This document shows positions 1 to 7,428 of a stretch of 16,136 nt of DNA, piece by piece. Source of the stretch: Nocardia sp. (GTDB lineage: Bacteria > Actinomycetota > Actinomycetes > Mycobacteriales > Mycobacteriaceae); assembly GCA_013361595.1 (NCBI GenBank), contig JABFXT010000239.1, positions 1-16,136 of the forward strand, read 5' to 3'. A program made the translations under genes and the position numbers. The notes beneath the pieces were generated by a model that searched no databases, was not told where the DNA came from, and saw only the letters and a list, made by a program, of their open reading frames with translations. Every line of letters starts with the position of its first letter. Position 1 is the first letter of the stretch.

Positions 1-44
1 AATCCGCGCACGGCCGGATCATGTCTGCGCAGAGCGTCGGTCAC
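1..44 (-). CDS. Start of a third gene of the oxygenase operon (partial, cut by window edge)
   Basis: A GTG at 44..42 overlaps the TGA (43..41) of the 2-oxoglutarate oxygenase gene in the GTGA arrangement used elsewhere in this window. The frame stays open to the window edge and reads MTDALRRHDPAVRG. Only 14 codons are visible, so no function can be given. There is no strong Shine-Dalgarno sequence upstream, and translation would depend on coupling to the upstream gene. An ATG at 22..20 in another frame is an alternative but lacks the overlap. The call rests on overlap geometry and the actinobacterial-looking N-terminus only. Confidence 0.5.
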   Translation of the reverse strand, partial: MTDALRRHDPAVRG

Positions 45-754
45 CGCGGTGCCGACTCGAAGAGCTGCTCGTCCAGACCGGCCGGCCGCACGGTCTCCGG
101 GCAGGAAGACGAATAGTAGTTCATAGTCACGACCGCTCGCAGACCGTCGGAAGATCTCAAAGGTTGAACATAATGCGGATGCGCCCGGGCATCGAAAATG
201 ATCAGATGCCCGCGCCGCGGATACAGCACGGTGCAGTCGGCATCCACTTCGTCGATATCGCGGGCGGTACTCGACCGCGCGATCACGAGTGCGCCGCCGG
301 TGCTCTCGTCGCAATCGGTCAGGTAGAGCAGACCCTGGGCAGGATTACTGTCGACATGGCAGGGATAACGTGCACTGTCGTAGCGCTGCAGGTTGAGACT
401 CAAGGCGCGATTGCGGGTGCTGGTGGGCTGCAAGGGCTCTCCGGTATAGCGTTCCGCCAGGGCCCGGAAGGAGCCGAGGTAAAGCTCGTACAGCCACCTC
501 GCCGATTCGCAGAGCACTTCTCCGGTCACCGACTCGATCGCGATCTCGGTGCCGGCCGCCTCTCGTGCCGAACTCATCGTCGGCCGGAAGATATGCCGAA
601 CCGACTGTTGTGCGGCCAAGTCCAGCAGGTCGGTATCCCAGCCCCGCGGCAATGCCCGATTGAGGTCGTAGGTGTGCCAATGGAAGGGCTGCTGGGACAT
701 ATCCAAGCTTGTTTCGCGCGTACTGTTCTCCGCCACGGTCGAGCTATCGGTCAT
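41..754 (-). CDS. 2-oxoglutarate/Fe(II)-dependent oxygenase-like protein
   Basis: 237 aa from ATG 754. This start is chosen because ATG 754..752 overlaps the TGA of the upstream gene (753..751) as ATGA, and GAGGTGA lies just upstream. The frame runs open further 5' but there only shadows the upstream gene. The non-haem iron motif is visible: H133-x-D135 in YPCHVDSN, a later histidine in AHPHYVQPL (H194 favoured, H192 possible), and a 2-oxoglutarate-binding arginine, probably R206 in GLRAVVTMNYY. This is the double-stranded beta-helix layout of prolyl-4-hydroxylase/PhyH-like oxygenases. Known members hydroxylate, halogenate or desaturate amino acids or pathway intermediates; the substrate here cannot be read. 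It is translationally coupled to the tryptophan dioxygenase-like gene, so a shared natural-product pathway is inferred. Confidence 0.8.
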   Translation of the reverse strand: MTDSSTVAENSTRETSLDMSQQPFHWHTYDLNRALPRGWDTDLLDLAAQQSVRHIFRPTMSSAREAAGTEIAIESVTGEVLCESARWLYELYLGSFRALAERYTGEPLQPTSTRNRALSLNLQRYDSARYPCHVDSNPAQGLLYLTDCDESTGGALVIARSSTARDIDEVDADCTVLYPRRGHLIIFDARAHPHYVQPLRSSDGLRAVVTMNYYSSSCPETVRPAGLDEQLFESAPR

Positions 755-1593
755 GATTGCGAGGTCACCTCGGAACGGGTTCGATAACCGGACTGGTGGC
801 CGCCGAAAGAACGGTACATCGCGGTGCTCTCCTGCCACAGGCGCGGAAACAGCGGTCGGACCGCGAGGCGCTCGAGATCGTCGAGTGGCCTGCCGCGCAT
901 ACTCGTTGGCCGGCCGTTTGCGGCCCCTGCATCGTCGTCGACTCCGGGGTGACCGCCGAGTAGTTGCCAGACCATGTTGAGATGGACCTGCTTCCATTCG
1001 ATCATCACCGAATCGAACCGGTGCAGTTCCATCACGAACTCCGAGAGCAGCGAGATATCGATGTCCCCGGAGTAATCGGGCCTGGTGGCGGGCATCAATT
1101 CGGCGAGCGTGAGACTACGGTCGGCCAGTGTTGTCTCGAAAGTATCCCAGATCACGTGCGCTGCCTTCCGAATCGCACGCGGACCGGGCGAATCCAGTCC
1201 TGACGAACCTTCCGGGAAATCGGCCCGCATCTGCAGAAAGCTGGCCTGCGGCAGAGAGTCGATCAGCAGCCGGATACTGTTGACCGGCCAGGCGGAGAGC
1301 ATCTTCGCGCGTTTGACCAGGCGTAATGCTGATACCACCTCGTCCCGCTCGAGTGCTGCCGTGATATCGCACATGGTGTGATGTATTGCTACCCAAGAGT
1401 ATTCGGTGACCAGATGCGCGATCTGGAAAAGTCGATGGTCCGGATGTGCCAGATCTTCGGTGGGAACCAACGCCGACAATGCGGCGGTCAGTCGCAATTC
1501 GGATTCGTAACCACTGCCCCTGTCGTAGACATACTGGAGCTTGGGATTCGACTGCAAGGGGTTCATGATTTTCACGATGAAATAGGCCTCCAT
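751..1593 (-). CDS. Tryptophan 2,3-dioxygenase-like haem protein
   Basis: 280 aa. The fold signature of the TDO/IDO haem superfamily is recognisable in order. LFQIAHLVTEYSWVAIHHT (distal-type H60) matches the FIVxHQxxELW helix of TDO. SFLQMRADFPEGSSGLDSPG matches the FxxFRxxLxxxSGFQS region. IEWKQVHLNMV (H204, proximal haem-ligand position) is followed by LFPRLW, equivalent to FFPELW near the TDO C-terminus. Divergence is strong (SGLDSPG replaces SGFQSxQ), so canonical L-tryptophan dioxygenase activity is not assured. TDO-like paralogues in natural-product clusters, such as MarE, carry out other oxygenations. A GGAGG at 1591..1587 sits inside the first codons, 11 nt before a GTG at 1575, so 1575 may be the real start. 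The 5' part of the gene is unusually low in GC. Confidence 0.75.
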   Translation of the reverse strand: MEAYFIVKIMNPLQSNPKLQYVYDRGSGYESELRLTAALSALVPTEDLAHPDHRLFQIAHLVTEYSWVAIHHTMCDITAALERDEVVSALRLVKRAKMLSAWPVNSIRLLIDSLPQASFLQMRADFPEGSSGLDSPGPRAIRKAAHVIWDTFETTLADRSLTLAELMPATRPDYSGDIDISLLSEFVMELHRFDSVMIEWKQVHLNMVWQLLGGHPGVDDDAGAANGRPTSMRGRPLDDLERLAVRPLFPRLWQESTAMYRSFGGHQSGYRTRSEVTSQS

Positions 1594-1606
1594 ACCAACC
1601 TGACCG

Positions 1607-1650
1607 GCTATCGCGGGCGAATCGTGCGTCGTAGTGAGCTGTGCGATAGC
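1607..1650. repeat. 8-bp perfect inverted repeat in the leader of the oxygenase operon
   Basis: GCTATCGC at 1607-1614 and GCGATAGC at 1643-1650 are perfect complements separated by 28 nt. They lie just upstream of the dioxygenase-like start. They could be an operator or the stem of a leader RNA structure. No regulator is identifiable in the window. Confidence 0.35.
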
Positions 1651-1659
1651 GGCTTCGCT

Positions 1660-1688
1660 AGTTTGCTCGGTTGCTGTTCATTTGTCCA
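1660..1688 (-). promoter_or_regulatory. Possible promoter of the oxygenase operon
   Basis: On the minus strand a TGGACA (1688..1683) is followed after 17 nt by CAAACT (1665..1660). Spacing suits a primary sigma factor, but the -10 match is mediocre. The position, about 70 nt upstream of the dioxygenase-like start, is sensible. Weak evidence. Confidence 0.25.
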
Positions 1689-2019
1689 GGTATCCGGCCA
1701 TGGAAATGTAGGGACCGGACGTGACCGCTGCGCGGCGCCGCGTGATGTCGGCACGCTCTGTGCTGACGGAGACGGCGACCCCGGCCGGTAACGGCCGTAT
1801 CCGAAACTCTAGGTGCCACCGGGAAACCGGAGTTAACGATGGGCCCGGAGCAGGGGCCGGCTACAGACCAGGGAGACCCGAGGTGATCTGCGACGGCATC
1901 GCCAGCTGCGGAACGGGTCGCTTCGCTCGAGCGCTCCGAGGACTGCTCGTGATCTGCTCGACGATATCGCTGTGGCAGAGGCGGTCTCACTGTTCGAGAT
2001 GGTGGTCGGGCGTAGCGGA
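1689..2019. other. Intergenic stretch without a convincing gene
   Basis: This lies between the FAD monooxygenase stop and the leader of the oxygenase operon. Long open frames exist on both strands, but their translations are Arg/Pro/Ser-rich with no recognisable motif, and each overlaps flanking genes. No tRNA, strong hairpin terminator or repeat was seen. The short frame MNSNRAN (minus, ends near 1658) has no ribosome binding site that supports it. Confidence 0.4.
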
Positions 2020-3177
2020 TCAAGCAGGCGGTTCCCAGGCCAGCACCGACCCGAGTGCCCGCAGACCGGCGGCATCCGGGGCCAGGCGCAGCACAGTGTT
2101 CCGCACCGGCGCCACCGCGGGCCATGAGAGTTGCAGTGCGGTACCGATCCGGTGGGCCAGTCGCGCGAGTGGTTGGACACGGGCGCGGCGTATGAGGTCG
2201 TATTCGACAAGGGCGGTGGGTACATCCGGAAGCCGGTCGAGGTGGGTCGCGAGAGTAATCGCGTCCTCAACGGCCAGATTCGCGCCCTGTCCGAGATCCG
2301 GAGCCATGGCGTGTGCCGCGTCGCCCAGCAGCGCGGCGCGCTGACGGACGAAGGTGGGCAGCGGCGGCAGTTCGTAGATGTCATGCCGCAATATCGCCGT
2401 CGGATCGGTCGCGTCCAGCAGAACCGGGATGGGTTCGTGCCAGGTTCCGAAGCGACCACGGATCTCAGCGAGCTCCGCGCCCGGGTAACGCTGTCCTGCC
2501 GGGAGATTAGCGGTTGCGAACATGTACACCCGGCCGTCGCGCAACGGCGCGATACCCACACGCTGCCCACGACCCAGGGTCTCTCCGCCGGAGCGCACCG
2601 GCCGCGGCGGCGTGACAACGGTCCGCCACACGGTGTAGCCGGCGTAGACCGGTGGCCGGGCCCGCGGCCACAAGGTGCCCCGGATCGTGCTGTTGATACC
2701 GTCGGCGCCGAGCACCAGGTCGGCCTCGGTGACACCGCGACCGTGCCGGACCCGGACGCCGTGACCGGTGAACTCCGCGGACTCGACCGTGCACCCGAAC
2801 CGCGGACCCTGCGTGAGCGCGGCATGCAGGATCTCCGCGAGCCGGGTCCGGTGGATCACCACCAGATCGCCGTAGCGGTCCCGCAGTCCGGCGATATCGG
2901 TGCGTGCCAGCCAGCGCCCGGCGGGATCGCGAATTCCACCTTCGGTCGCCGCGAGCGACTGCTTCCGGACCTCGGCGCCGAGGCCGATCACGTCGAGTCC
3001 ACGTAGGCCGTTGGGCCACAGGACCAGTCCCGACCCGGCCGGTTCCGCCGCGCTCGCTCGCTCCAGGATCTCGACCCGCCAACCCCGCCGTTGTAGCGCG
3101 ATGGCGGCAGTGAGTCCGGCGATCCCAGCACCCACGACCACCGCGCGGCGCTCCGCAGCGGTCGGGTTCGCGATCAT
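2020..3177 (-). CDS. FAD-dependent (class A) aromatic-ring-type monooxygenase
   Basis: 385 aa from ATG 3177, chosen because GGAGGTGA lies five bases upstream; the frame is open further 5' without support. All three fingerprints of group A flavoprotein hydroxylases (PF01494) are present. They are the dinucleotide-binding GAGIAGL with an acidic strand end (VEILERA), the DG motif in VLGADGINSTIR, and the GD motif in LLGDAAHAMAPDLGQGANLAVEDA. Length is normal for single-component enzymes of the 6-hydroxynicotinate/salicylate hydroxylase and zeaxanthin epoxidase-like type. These use NAD(P)H and O2 to hydroxylate or epoxidise a substrate that cannot be deduced here. It stands alone, over 400 nt from the oxygenase operon and 208 nt after the kinase gene, so a link with either is uncertain. 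Confidence 0.88.
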   Translation of the reverse strand: MIANPTAAERRAVVVGAGIAGLTAAIALQRRGWRVEILERASAAEPAGSGLVLWPNGLRGLDVIGLGAEVRKQSLAATEGGIRDPAGRWLARTDIAGLRDRYGDLVVIHRTRLAEILHAALTQGPRFGCTVESAEFTGHGVRVRHGRGVTEADLVLGADGINSTIRGTLWPRARPPVYAGYTVWRTVVTPPRPVRSGGETLGRGQRVGIAPLRDGRVYMFATANLPAGQRYPGAELAEIRGRFGTWHEPIPVLLDATDPTAILRHDIYELPPLPTFVRQRAALLGDAAHAMAPDLGQGANLAVEDAITLATHLDRLPDVPTALVEYDLIRRARVQPLARLAHRIGTALQLSWPAVAPVRNTVLRLAPDAAGLRALGSVLAWEPPA

Positions 3178-3367
3178 CGTCACCTCCGGTAGCGGCCTCG
3201 CTGTCCGCAACGATTGTCGTCGCCCGCTGCGCGGACCGGGGCACCGGGTCCCTGGCTGTCCACACATCCGGCGGCGGACTGTATCCGGACGCGCGCAACT
3301 CCGATGCTCGGTACGCGCGCCGTCGACGTGATCCCGGACCGCGTCCACCTGGCCGAGTGCAGACGAG

Positions 3368-3385
3368 CCGGATCAGCGGGTCCGG
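3368..3385 (-). terminator. Hairpin abutting the kinase stop codon
   Basis: Immediately after the kinase TGA the minus strand reads CCGGACC, CGCT, GATCCGG. This gives a seven-base-pair stem with one mismatch and a four-base loop. There is no U-tract, as is common for actinobacterial terminators, so it is only a candidate end of the kinase transcript. The remaining 190 nt up to the FAD monooxygenase gene hold no gene. Confidence 0.3.
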
Positions 3386-5227
3386 TCAGCGGCCGCCGCC
3401 GGAGGCGGGCGGCGTCGGGGTGGAGGAAGGCGCGGGAACGGTGGTGGTATCCCGAGTGCGCGGAGGAGCCGGTACCGATGATGTGGCCGGAATCGAGGTG
3501 GGAACCGAAGTCGGTGAGGCAGCCGAACCCGGGGAGTAGGAGGCGATTGGTTCGGAGGAGGAGATATGGGTCGAAGGTGTGGCGATGGGACTGCCCCGGC
3601 CATCGGGTTCCGTGGGCGCGCTGCCCGTCGGGGAGGCGGTTCCGTCTCCGGTCCCGGTGGTCTCCGGTGGGGTCGCCGTGGTCGTCTCCCCGGGCGGGGT
3701 GGCGGTCGGCGTCGTCGTCCCGGGGCTGGTTGTGGTGGTCGGTGTGGTGGACGTCGCGGCCACGCTCGTGGTCGGCAGGGGCGGTGCCGGCCGGGTCTCG
3801 TCCACCGGGTCGCTCGTGGGCGGGACGGACATGTCCGCCGGGTCTCCTTCGCCGGGTGCCACCGTGGGCGGGACGGGCATGTCCGCCGGGTCTCCTTCGT
3901 CGGGTGCCACCGTGGGCGCCTGCGAAACCGTCGTCACCGGATGGGTGGCGATGGGTGCGGGTTGTCCGGCGGGAAGGCGTGGTTGCGGAGGTAGGGCGGT
4001 GTCCGCGGCCGGTGCGGCCGAGACGGCGGTCGGCGGGGTTATGGTTTCCGGTGCATCGGTGACCACCGAGGCCCCCTCCCGAGACAAAGCGAGTACCGAA
4101 ACGCTCACCGCGGCCACCGCCAGTGCTGCGGCGACGGCCGCGATCCTGCCGCGGAAGACGGCTCGCGGAGTCGGCGTGGGAACGGCAGGCGGCCCGGCCG
4201 CGGGCCGACCGTCGAGCCTGGGCGTGCCCGGGGGCAGCAGGTCGCCCGGTGTGAAGTCGCGCGGCCGCAGGCCGACCGTGGCGACGTCGTCCGGCTCGGT
4301 GCCGAGCGTCGGAATGTCATCCGGCGCGCCGGTCGGTTCGACGTCTGTCGCCAGGGGTGTCCCGGGCGATACCGCGTCCGGTCGAAGCGCCTGCTGGGCG
4401 GCCGACGCGAGCTCCCCGGCAGATTCGTAGCGATTGTCGAGATCCTTCGCCATACCTTTCGCGATCACCGCGTCGAACGCGCGCGGCACACCGACCGCCG
4501 AGGGGAGCGGCGGTCGATCGGTGAGATGCGCCGCGATCTGCCGTTCCACGCTGTCCCCGAGATACGGTTTCGTCCCGGCCAGGCATTCGTAGAGCACACA
4601 GGCCAGGGAGTACACATCCGAGCGTGCGTCGATCCGGTCCAGGGTGAGGCGTTCCGGGGCCATATAGGCCAGCGTGCCGATCATCGTCCCGGCGCGGGTG
4701 AGGGTGGTGTCCTGGCCACTGCGGGCGATCCCGAAATCGATGAGGTAGGCGAAACCGTCCGGGGTGACCAGGATGTTCGACGGCTTCACGTCGCGGTGCA
4801 CCACGCCGCCGGCGTGCGCGGCGTCGAGGGCCGCCGCGATCTGGGTGATCACAGCGACGGCTTCGGCGGCGTCCAGCGGACCGTTGTTCGCGAGCAGTGT
4901 CGCCAGGTTGGGCGCCTCCACCAGGCGCATGTCCAGGAACAGGCGGCCGTCGATCTCACCGAAATCGTGGATCGGCACGATATGCGGTTCGTACAACCGT
5001 GCCACCAGTTGGGCTTCCCGCTGGAACCGTCGGCGATAGGTCGTGTCCTGCGCGAACTCCTTCGACAACACCTTCAGCGCCACCATGCGCTCGGTACCGG
5101 TGTCGTAGGCGCGATGTACTTCCCCCATGGCGCCCGCCCCCAGTGGATCGAGCAGTCGGTAGCGACCGAACTCTGTACCTTCCACACCTTCCACGAGCAA
5201 CGGATACCACATCCGGTGCCCGATCAC
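3386..5227 (-). CDS. Transmembrane serine/threonine protein kinase (PknD/PknE-type)
   Basis: 613 aa if the GTG at 5227 is used; ATG 5212 (residue 6) is an equally possible start. The Hanks-type kinase domain spans about residues 20-280. It has the glycine loop GAGAMGEV (30-37), ATP-anchoring K52, helix-C E71, catalytic HRDVKPSN (144-151, D146), DFG (164-166), an activation loop rich in threonine (T174-T185) and APE (190-192). A juxtamembrane linker leads to one hydrophobic segment (about 362-381). An extracytoplasmic region of some 230 residues rich in Pro, Thr and Ser follows, with no sensor fold visible. It probably autophosphorylates on the activation loop and phosphorylates cytosolic partners. 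It lies 55 nt downstream of the 84-aa gene in the same orientation, probably in the YbaB/subtilase operon. The low-complexity ectodomain contains a 16-aa tandem repeat. Confidence 0.93.
   Translation of the reverse strand: MIGHRMWYPLLVEGVEGTEFGRYRLLDPLGAGAMGEVHRAYDTGTERMVALKVLSKEFAQDTTYRRRFQREAQLVARLYEPHIVPIHDFGEIDGRLFLDMRLVEAPNLATLLANNGPLDAAEAVAVITQIAAALDAAHAGGVVHRDVKPSNILVTPDGFAYLIDFGIARSGQDTTLTRAGTMIGTLAYMAPERLTLDRIDARSDVYSLACVLYECLAGTKPYLGDSVERQIAAHLTDRPPLPSAVGVPRAFDAVIAKGMAKDLDNRYESAGELASAAQQALRPDAVSPGTPLATDVEPTGAPDDIPTLGTEPDDVATVGLRPRDFTPGDLLPPGTPRLDGRPAAGPPAVPTPTPRAVFRGRIAAVAAALAVAAVSVSVLALSREGASVVTDAPETITPPTAVSAAPAADTALPPQPRLPAGQPAPIATHPVTTVSQAPTVAPDEGDPADMPVPPTVAPGEGDPADMSVPPTSDPVDETRPAPPLPTTSVAATSTTPTTTTSPGTTTPTATPPGETTTATPPETTGTGDGTASPTGSAPTEPDGRGSPIATPSTHISSSEPIASYSPGSAASPTSVPTSIPATSSVPAPPRTRDTTTVPAPSSTPTPPASGGGR
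3815..3910 (-). repeat. 48-bp tandem repeat (two copies) in the kinase ectodomain
   Basis: Copies at 3815-3862 and 3863-3910 differ at two positions, and a partial third copy begins at 3911. Each unit encodes 16 residues of the form TVAPxEGDPADMxVPP. The in-frame unit length suggests a variable-number repeat in the cell-wall-spanning part of the kinase. Confidence 0.85.
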
Positions 5228-5282
5228 AGCACCCCATTACCTCGGATGAGGGTGGAATCACCCAGCGAGGAGAGGTTTTCGA

Positions 5283-5537
5283 TCACCCACCGGATTCGTC
5301 GTGCCCCATGGATTCGGGGCGCAGCGGTTCGACAGGAGGATCGGCGAACACCGTGGCCGCGGTATCGGCCAGCCGGGCGGCCGCGCTCGCGGCCACCCGG
5401 AGCGCGAACCGGCCGGTCTCGGGATCGAGGGCGATCAGGCCGTATTCGTGATCGACCTCGGCTTCGCCCAGACCGAGCTCCCGCAGCGCGTCGGCCAGTA
5501 CCGATCCCGGGGGAAGGGTGACCGTCAGCAGTGGCAT
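5283..5537 (-). CDS. Small conserved-looking protein of unknown function (84 aa)
   Basis: 84 aa, starting nine bases after the subtilase stop (TAA 5549..5547) and ending 55 nt before the kinase start, all on the same strand. I do not recognise the family. The sequence is acidic with a beta-alpha look: MPLLTVTLPPG, ADALRELGLGEAEV, then DHEYGLIALDPETGRFALRV and an Ala-rich helix. There is no signal peptide or membrane segment. The Shine-Dalgarno sequence is weak, so translation probably depends on the upstream gene. Its place between a protease and a kinase suggests an adaptor, inhibitor or substrate of one of them, which is inference from position only. Confidence 0.7.
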   Translation of the reverse strand: MPLLTVTLPPGSVLADALRELGLGEAEVDHEYGLIALDPETGRFALRVAASAAARLADTAATVFADPPVEPLRPESMGHDESGG

Positions 5538-5546
5538 CTCGCCAGG

Positions 5547-6872
5547 TTACGCCCGGGCCGCGACCTTCTGCAGCTCCGCGAGCAGCGCGCGGGGTTCGGC
5601 GATCCCGTACCCGTAGTCGTAGTCGAACCCGGCGGCGGCTCCGTCGGCCGCGGTGGTGCGCAACAGTTCCCGCAATCGCGCAGGGGGCACCTCGGTCGCC
5701 GACCACCGGGTCCGGAAGGCGGCGACGACTCCGGCCAGGACCGGGCACGCGGTCGAGGTACCGGTATCCGGCGCGTCCGCGCCGAAGGCCGTGGACCCGA
5801 GGAAATGGGAGTACGCGCAGAGATCGGGTTTGCGGTCGGACAGCCGGCCGGGACCCTGCGACGAATATCCGATTCGCTGCCTGCCGGTGTCGACGCCACC
5901 GACCGAGAGGACACCCGGATGCGAATTGGCGCCGGTGATCGGCCGGTCGGGGTACGCGCAGCGGCCGTCGGGGCAGTCGCGACCGCAGTTTCCGGCGGCG
6001 AAGAGGATATCGGCGCCCGCCGCGTCGAGGGAGGCGACGATGACGTTGAACGGGTGATCGGGGTTGTCGGAATAGTTGCCCGGGTCGCCGACCGGGAAAT
6101 CCCACTGTGGTGCGAACGACCCCCAGCTGTTGCTGACCACCAGGGCGCGCCGGTCCGCGGGCTGTGCGGTGAGGACAGTGCGCAGGTGGGCGAACGCGGC
6201 CAGCGCGTCGGAGAGCAGACCGTCCATCCGGCTTCCACCGGACCGGGTGCTCTGCAGCAGCGGTATATCGAGGAAGGTGGCCCGCGGCGCGGCGATCAGC
6301 GCGTCGAAGGCGCACATGGTGCCGTGATCCACCGGGAAGCGGCCGGCCTCGCCGGTGACTCCCGCGGGGTTCCAGCTGCGGGCGGGGTCGATCGCGATGG
6401 TGGTACCGCTGACCCGCTGCACCGCCGCCGCGTTGATCCCGGTGTCCAGGACCGCCACGGCCACGCCCTCGCCGGTGAGGCCGGCGGCGGTGAGCTCGTC
6501 GCGGCCCAGCAGCCCGGCGACATCTTTCCAGGTACCGACGGGTCCGGTATCGCCGCAGGTGAGCACCGGTTCGATCACCGGGTCCGCGTAGACACCGGTA
6601 ACTCCCGGCGCCCGCGCCACCGCGGTACGTGCCGCCGGATCGCCGTCGGGGATCTCGCCGCGCACCAGATACGAGCCGCCGTCCCCGCGTGCGGTGTCGG
6701 ATGTCGCCGGAGCCCCGGCCGGGATCGCCACCGGTCCGTAACCGGGGTCGATACCGAATCCGGGAATTTCGCCGGCAATGGCGCTCGCGGAGATACCGGC
6801 CGCGGAATCGGCTGCGGCGGAGACCTGTTCGGCTGAGGGGCGGAGCTCGATCACGACTCGCATGCCGGCCAT
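5547..6872 (-). CDS. S8 family serine peptidase (subtilase) without signal peptide
   Basis: 441 aa from ATG 6872, preferred because GGGGG lies five bases upstream; the frame extends to a TTG at 6899 with no ribosome binding site. The subtilisin triad is complete: D143 in VAVLDTG, H183 in DHGTMC, S373 in GTSTACPVLAG. The oxyanion N295 lies in AAGNCG. About 130 N-terminal residues precede the catalytic domain and may act as an inhibitory prodomain or partner-binding region. No signal peptide or C-terminal membrane helix is seen, so it differs from the mycosins of type VII secretion and is probably cytosolic. A cysteine-rich insert (C-x3-C-x4-C) directly follows the oxyanion asparagine. It sits 96 nt downstream of the YbaB-like gene and is likely co-transcribed with the 84-aa and kinase genes. 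Confidence 0.9.
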   Translation of the reverse strand: MAGMRVVIELRPSAEQVSAAADSAAGISASAIAGEIPGFGIDPGYGPVAIPAGAPATSDTARGDGGSYLVRGEIPDGDPAARTAVARAPGVTGVYADPVIEPVLTCGDTGPVGTWKDVAGLLGRDELTAAGLTGEGVAVAVLDTGINAAAVQRVSGTTIAIDPARSWNPAGVTGEAGRFPVDHGTMCAFDALIAAPRATFLDIPLLQSTRSGGSRMDGLLSDALAAFAHLRTVLTAQPADRRALVVSNSWGSFAPQWDFPVGDPGNYSDNPDHPFNVIVASLDAAGADILFAAGNCGRDCPDGRCAYPDRPITGANSHPGVLSVGGVDTGRQRIGYSSQGPGRLSDRKPDLCAYSHFLGSTAFGADAPDTGTSTACPVLAGVVAAFRTRWSATEVPPARLRELLRTTAADGAAAGFDYDYGYGIAEPRALLAELQKVAARA

Positions 6873-6968
6873 ATTGCCCCCGCGGCGCACCGACAGCAAA
6901 CGGTCGGGCGCCGGCCGGACGATACTGTCGTACCCGCGCGCGGCCGCCGCAACCCGGGCAGCCGGTGG

Positions 6969-7409
6969 TCAGGCGCGGAAGAACCCTTGGTTGCGCCGCT
7001 GATTCAGCTCGATCAGTTCTTCCTCGGACAGCTCGTCGTCCGGGTCGGCGAAGCGCGCCGGTCGCGCCACCGCCGGAGGTGGTGCCGGGCGTGGCTTCTC
7101 GACTGCGTCACCGAGGGATTCGGCCACCTCGGCGATTCGCGGATCCGCGGTGAGCGTGTCCAGGTGGACCCGCACATTGTCCCGCGCCTGTTCGAGCGCC
7201 TCCCGGGCCAGCTGGGTGATGAGCTCGCCCAGCGCTTCGCCGTAGGGGGTGACATTCTGATCGATCCGCACGGATTCGAGAGAGCCGTCGGCTCGGACCC
7301 GGACGGATACTCCGTAGCGTCCGGCGGTGGCCATATCGGTCAGCAGGGCACGCTGGACCGCTTCCAACTGTCCGCTGAGCGGATCGATATCGCCGGGATT
7401 CGGTGGCAC
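6969..7409 (-). CDS. YbaB/EbfC-family-like protein
   Basis: 146 aa from a GTG at 7409. Upstream codons of the open frame run through the divergent promoter and are rejected. The central part, GRYGVSVRVRADGSLESVRID, then a helix GEALGELITQLAREALEQA, has the beta-hairpin/long-helix pattern of YbaB/EbfC nucleoid-associated proteins. EspL-like members of this family accompany ESX type VII secretion loci in mycobacteria. The C-terminal tail is Pro/Ala-rich and acidic and ends with EELIELNQRRNQGFFRA. The gene diverges from the type VII effector module over a 72-bp promoter region, so the two transcripts are probably regulated together. DNA binding is inferred from family resemblance only. Confidence 0.7.
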   Translation of the reverse strand: MPPNPGDIDPLSGQLEAVQRALLTDMATAGRYGVSVRVRADGSLESVRIDQNVTPYGEALGELITQLAREALEQARDNVRVHLDTLTADPRIAEVAESLGDAVEKPRPAPPPAVARPARFADPDDELSEEELIELNQRRNQGFFRA

Positions 7410-7428
7410 ACGGAGCTCGCTTCCCCCA

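Noticed and set aside
1658..2125. Long minus-strand open frame between the FAD monooxygenase and the oxygenase operon
   Set aside because: Its start lies inside the FAD monooxygenase gene, the composition is Arg/Pro/Ser-rich without motifs, and there is no ribosome binding site; it looks like a high-GC chance frame.
751..3177. A kynurenine-type pathway formed by the TDO-like protein and the FAD monooxygenase
   Set aside because: The genes are more than 400 nt apart with separate signals, the flavoprotein shows only generic class A motifs, and no kynureninase or formamidase is present.
3566..4430. Plus-strand Gly/Arg/Val-rich frames opposite the kinase ectodomain, resembling a PE-PGRS-like protein
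   Set aside because: They are antisense shadows of the Pro/Thr/Ser-rich kinase tail; the kinase frame carries all the recognisable motifs.
5547..6872. Mycosin (MycP) protease of a type VII secretion system
   Set aside because: There is no signal peptide and no C-terminal transmembrane helix, and no ESX core genes (EccB-E) are in the window.
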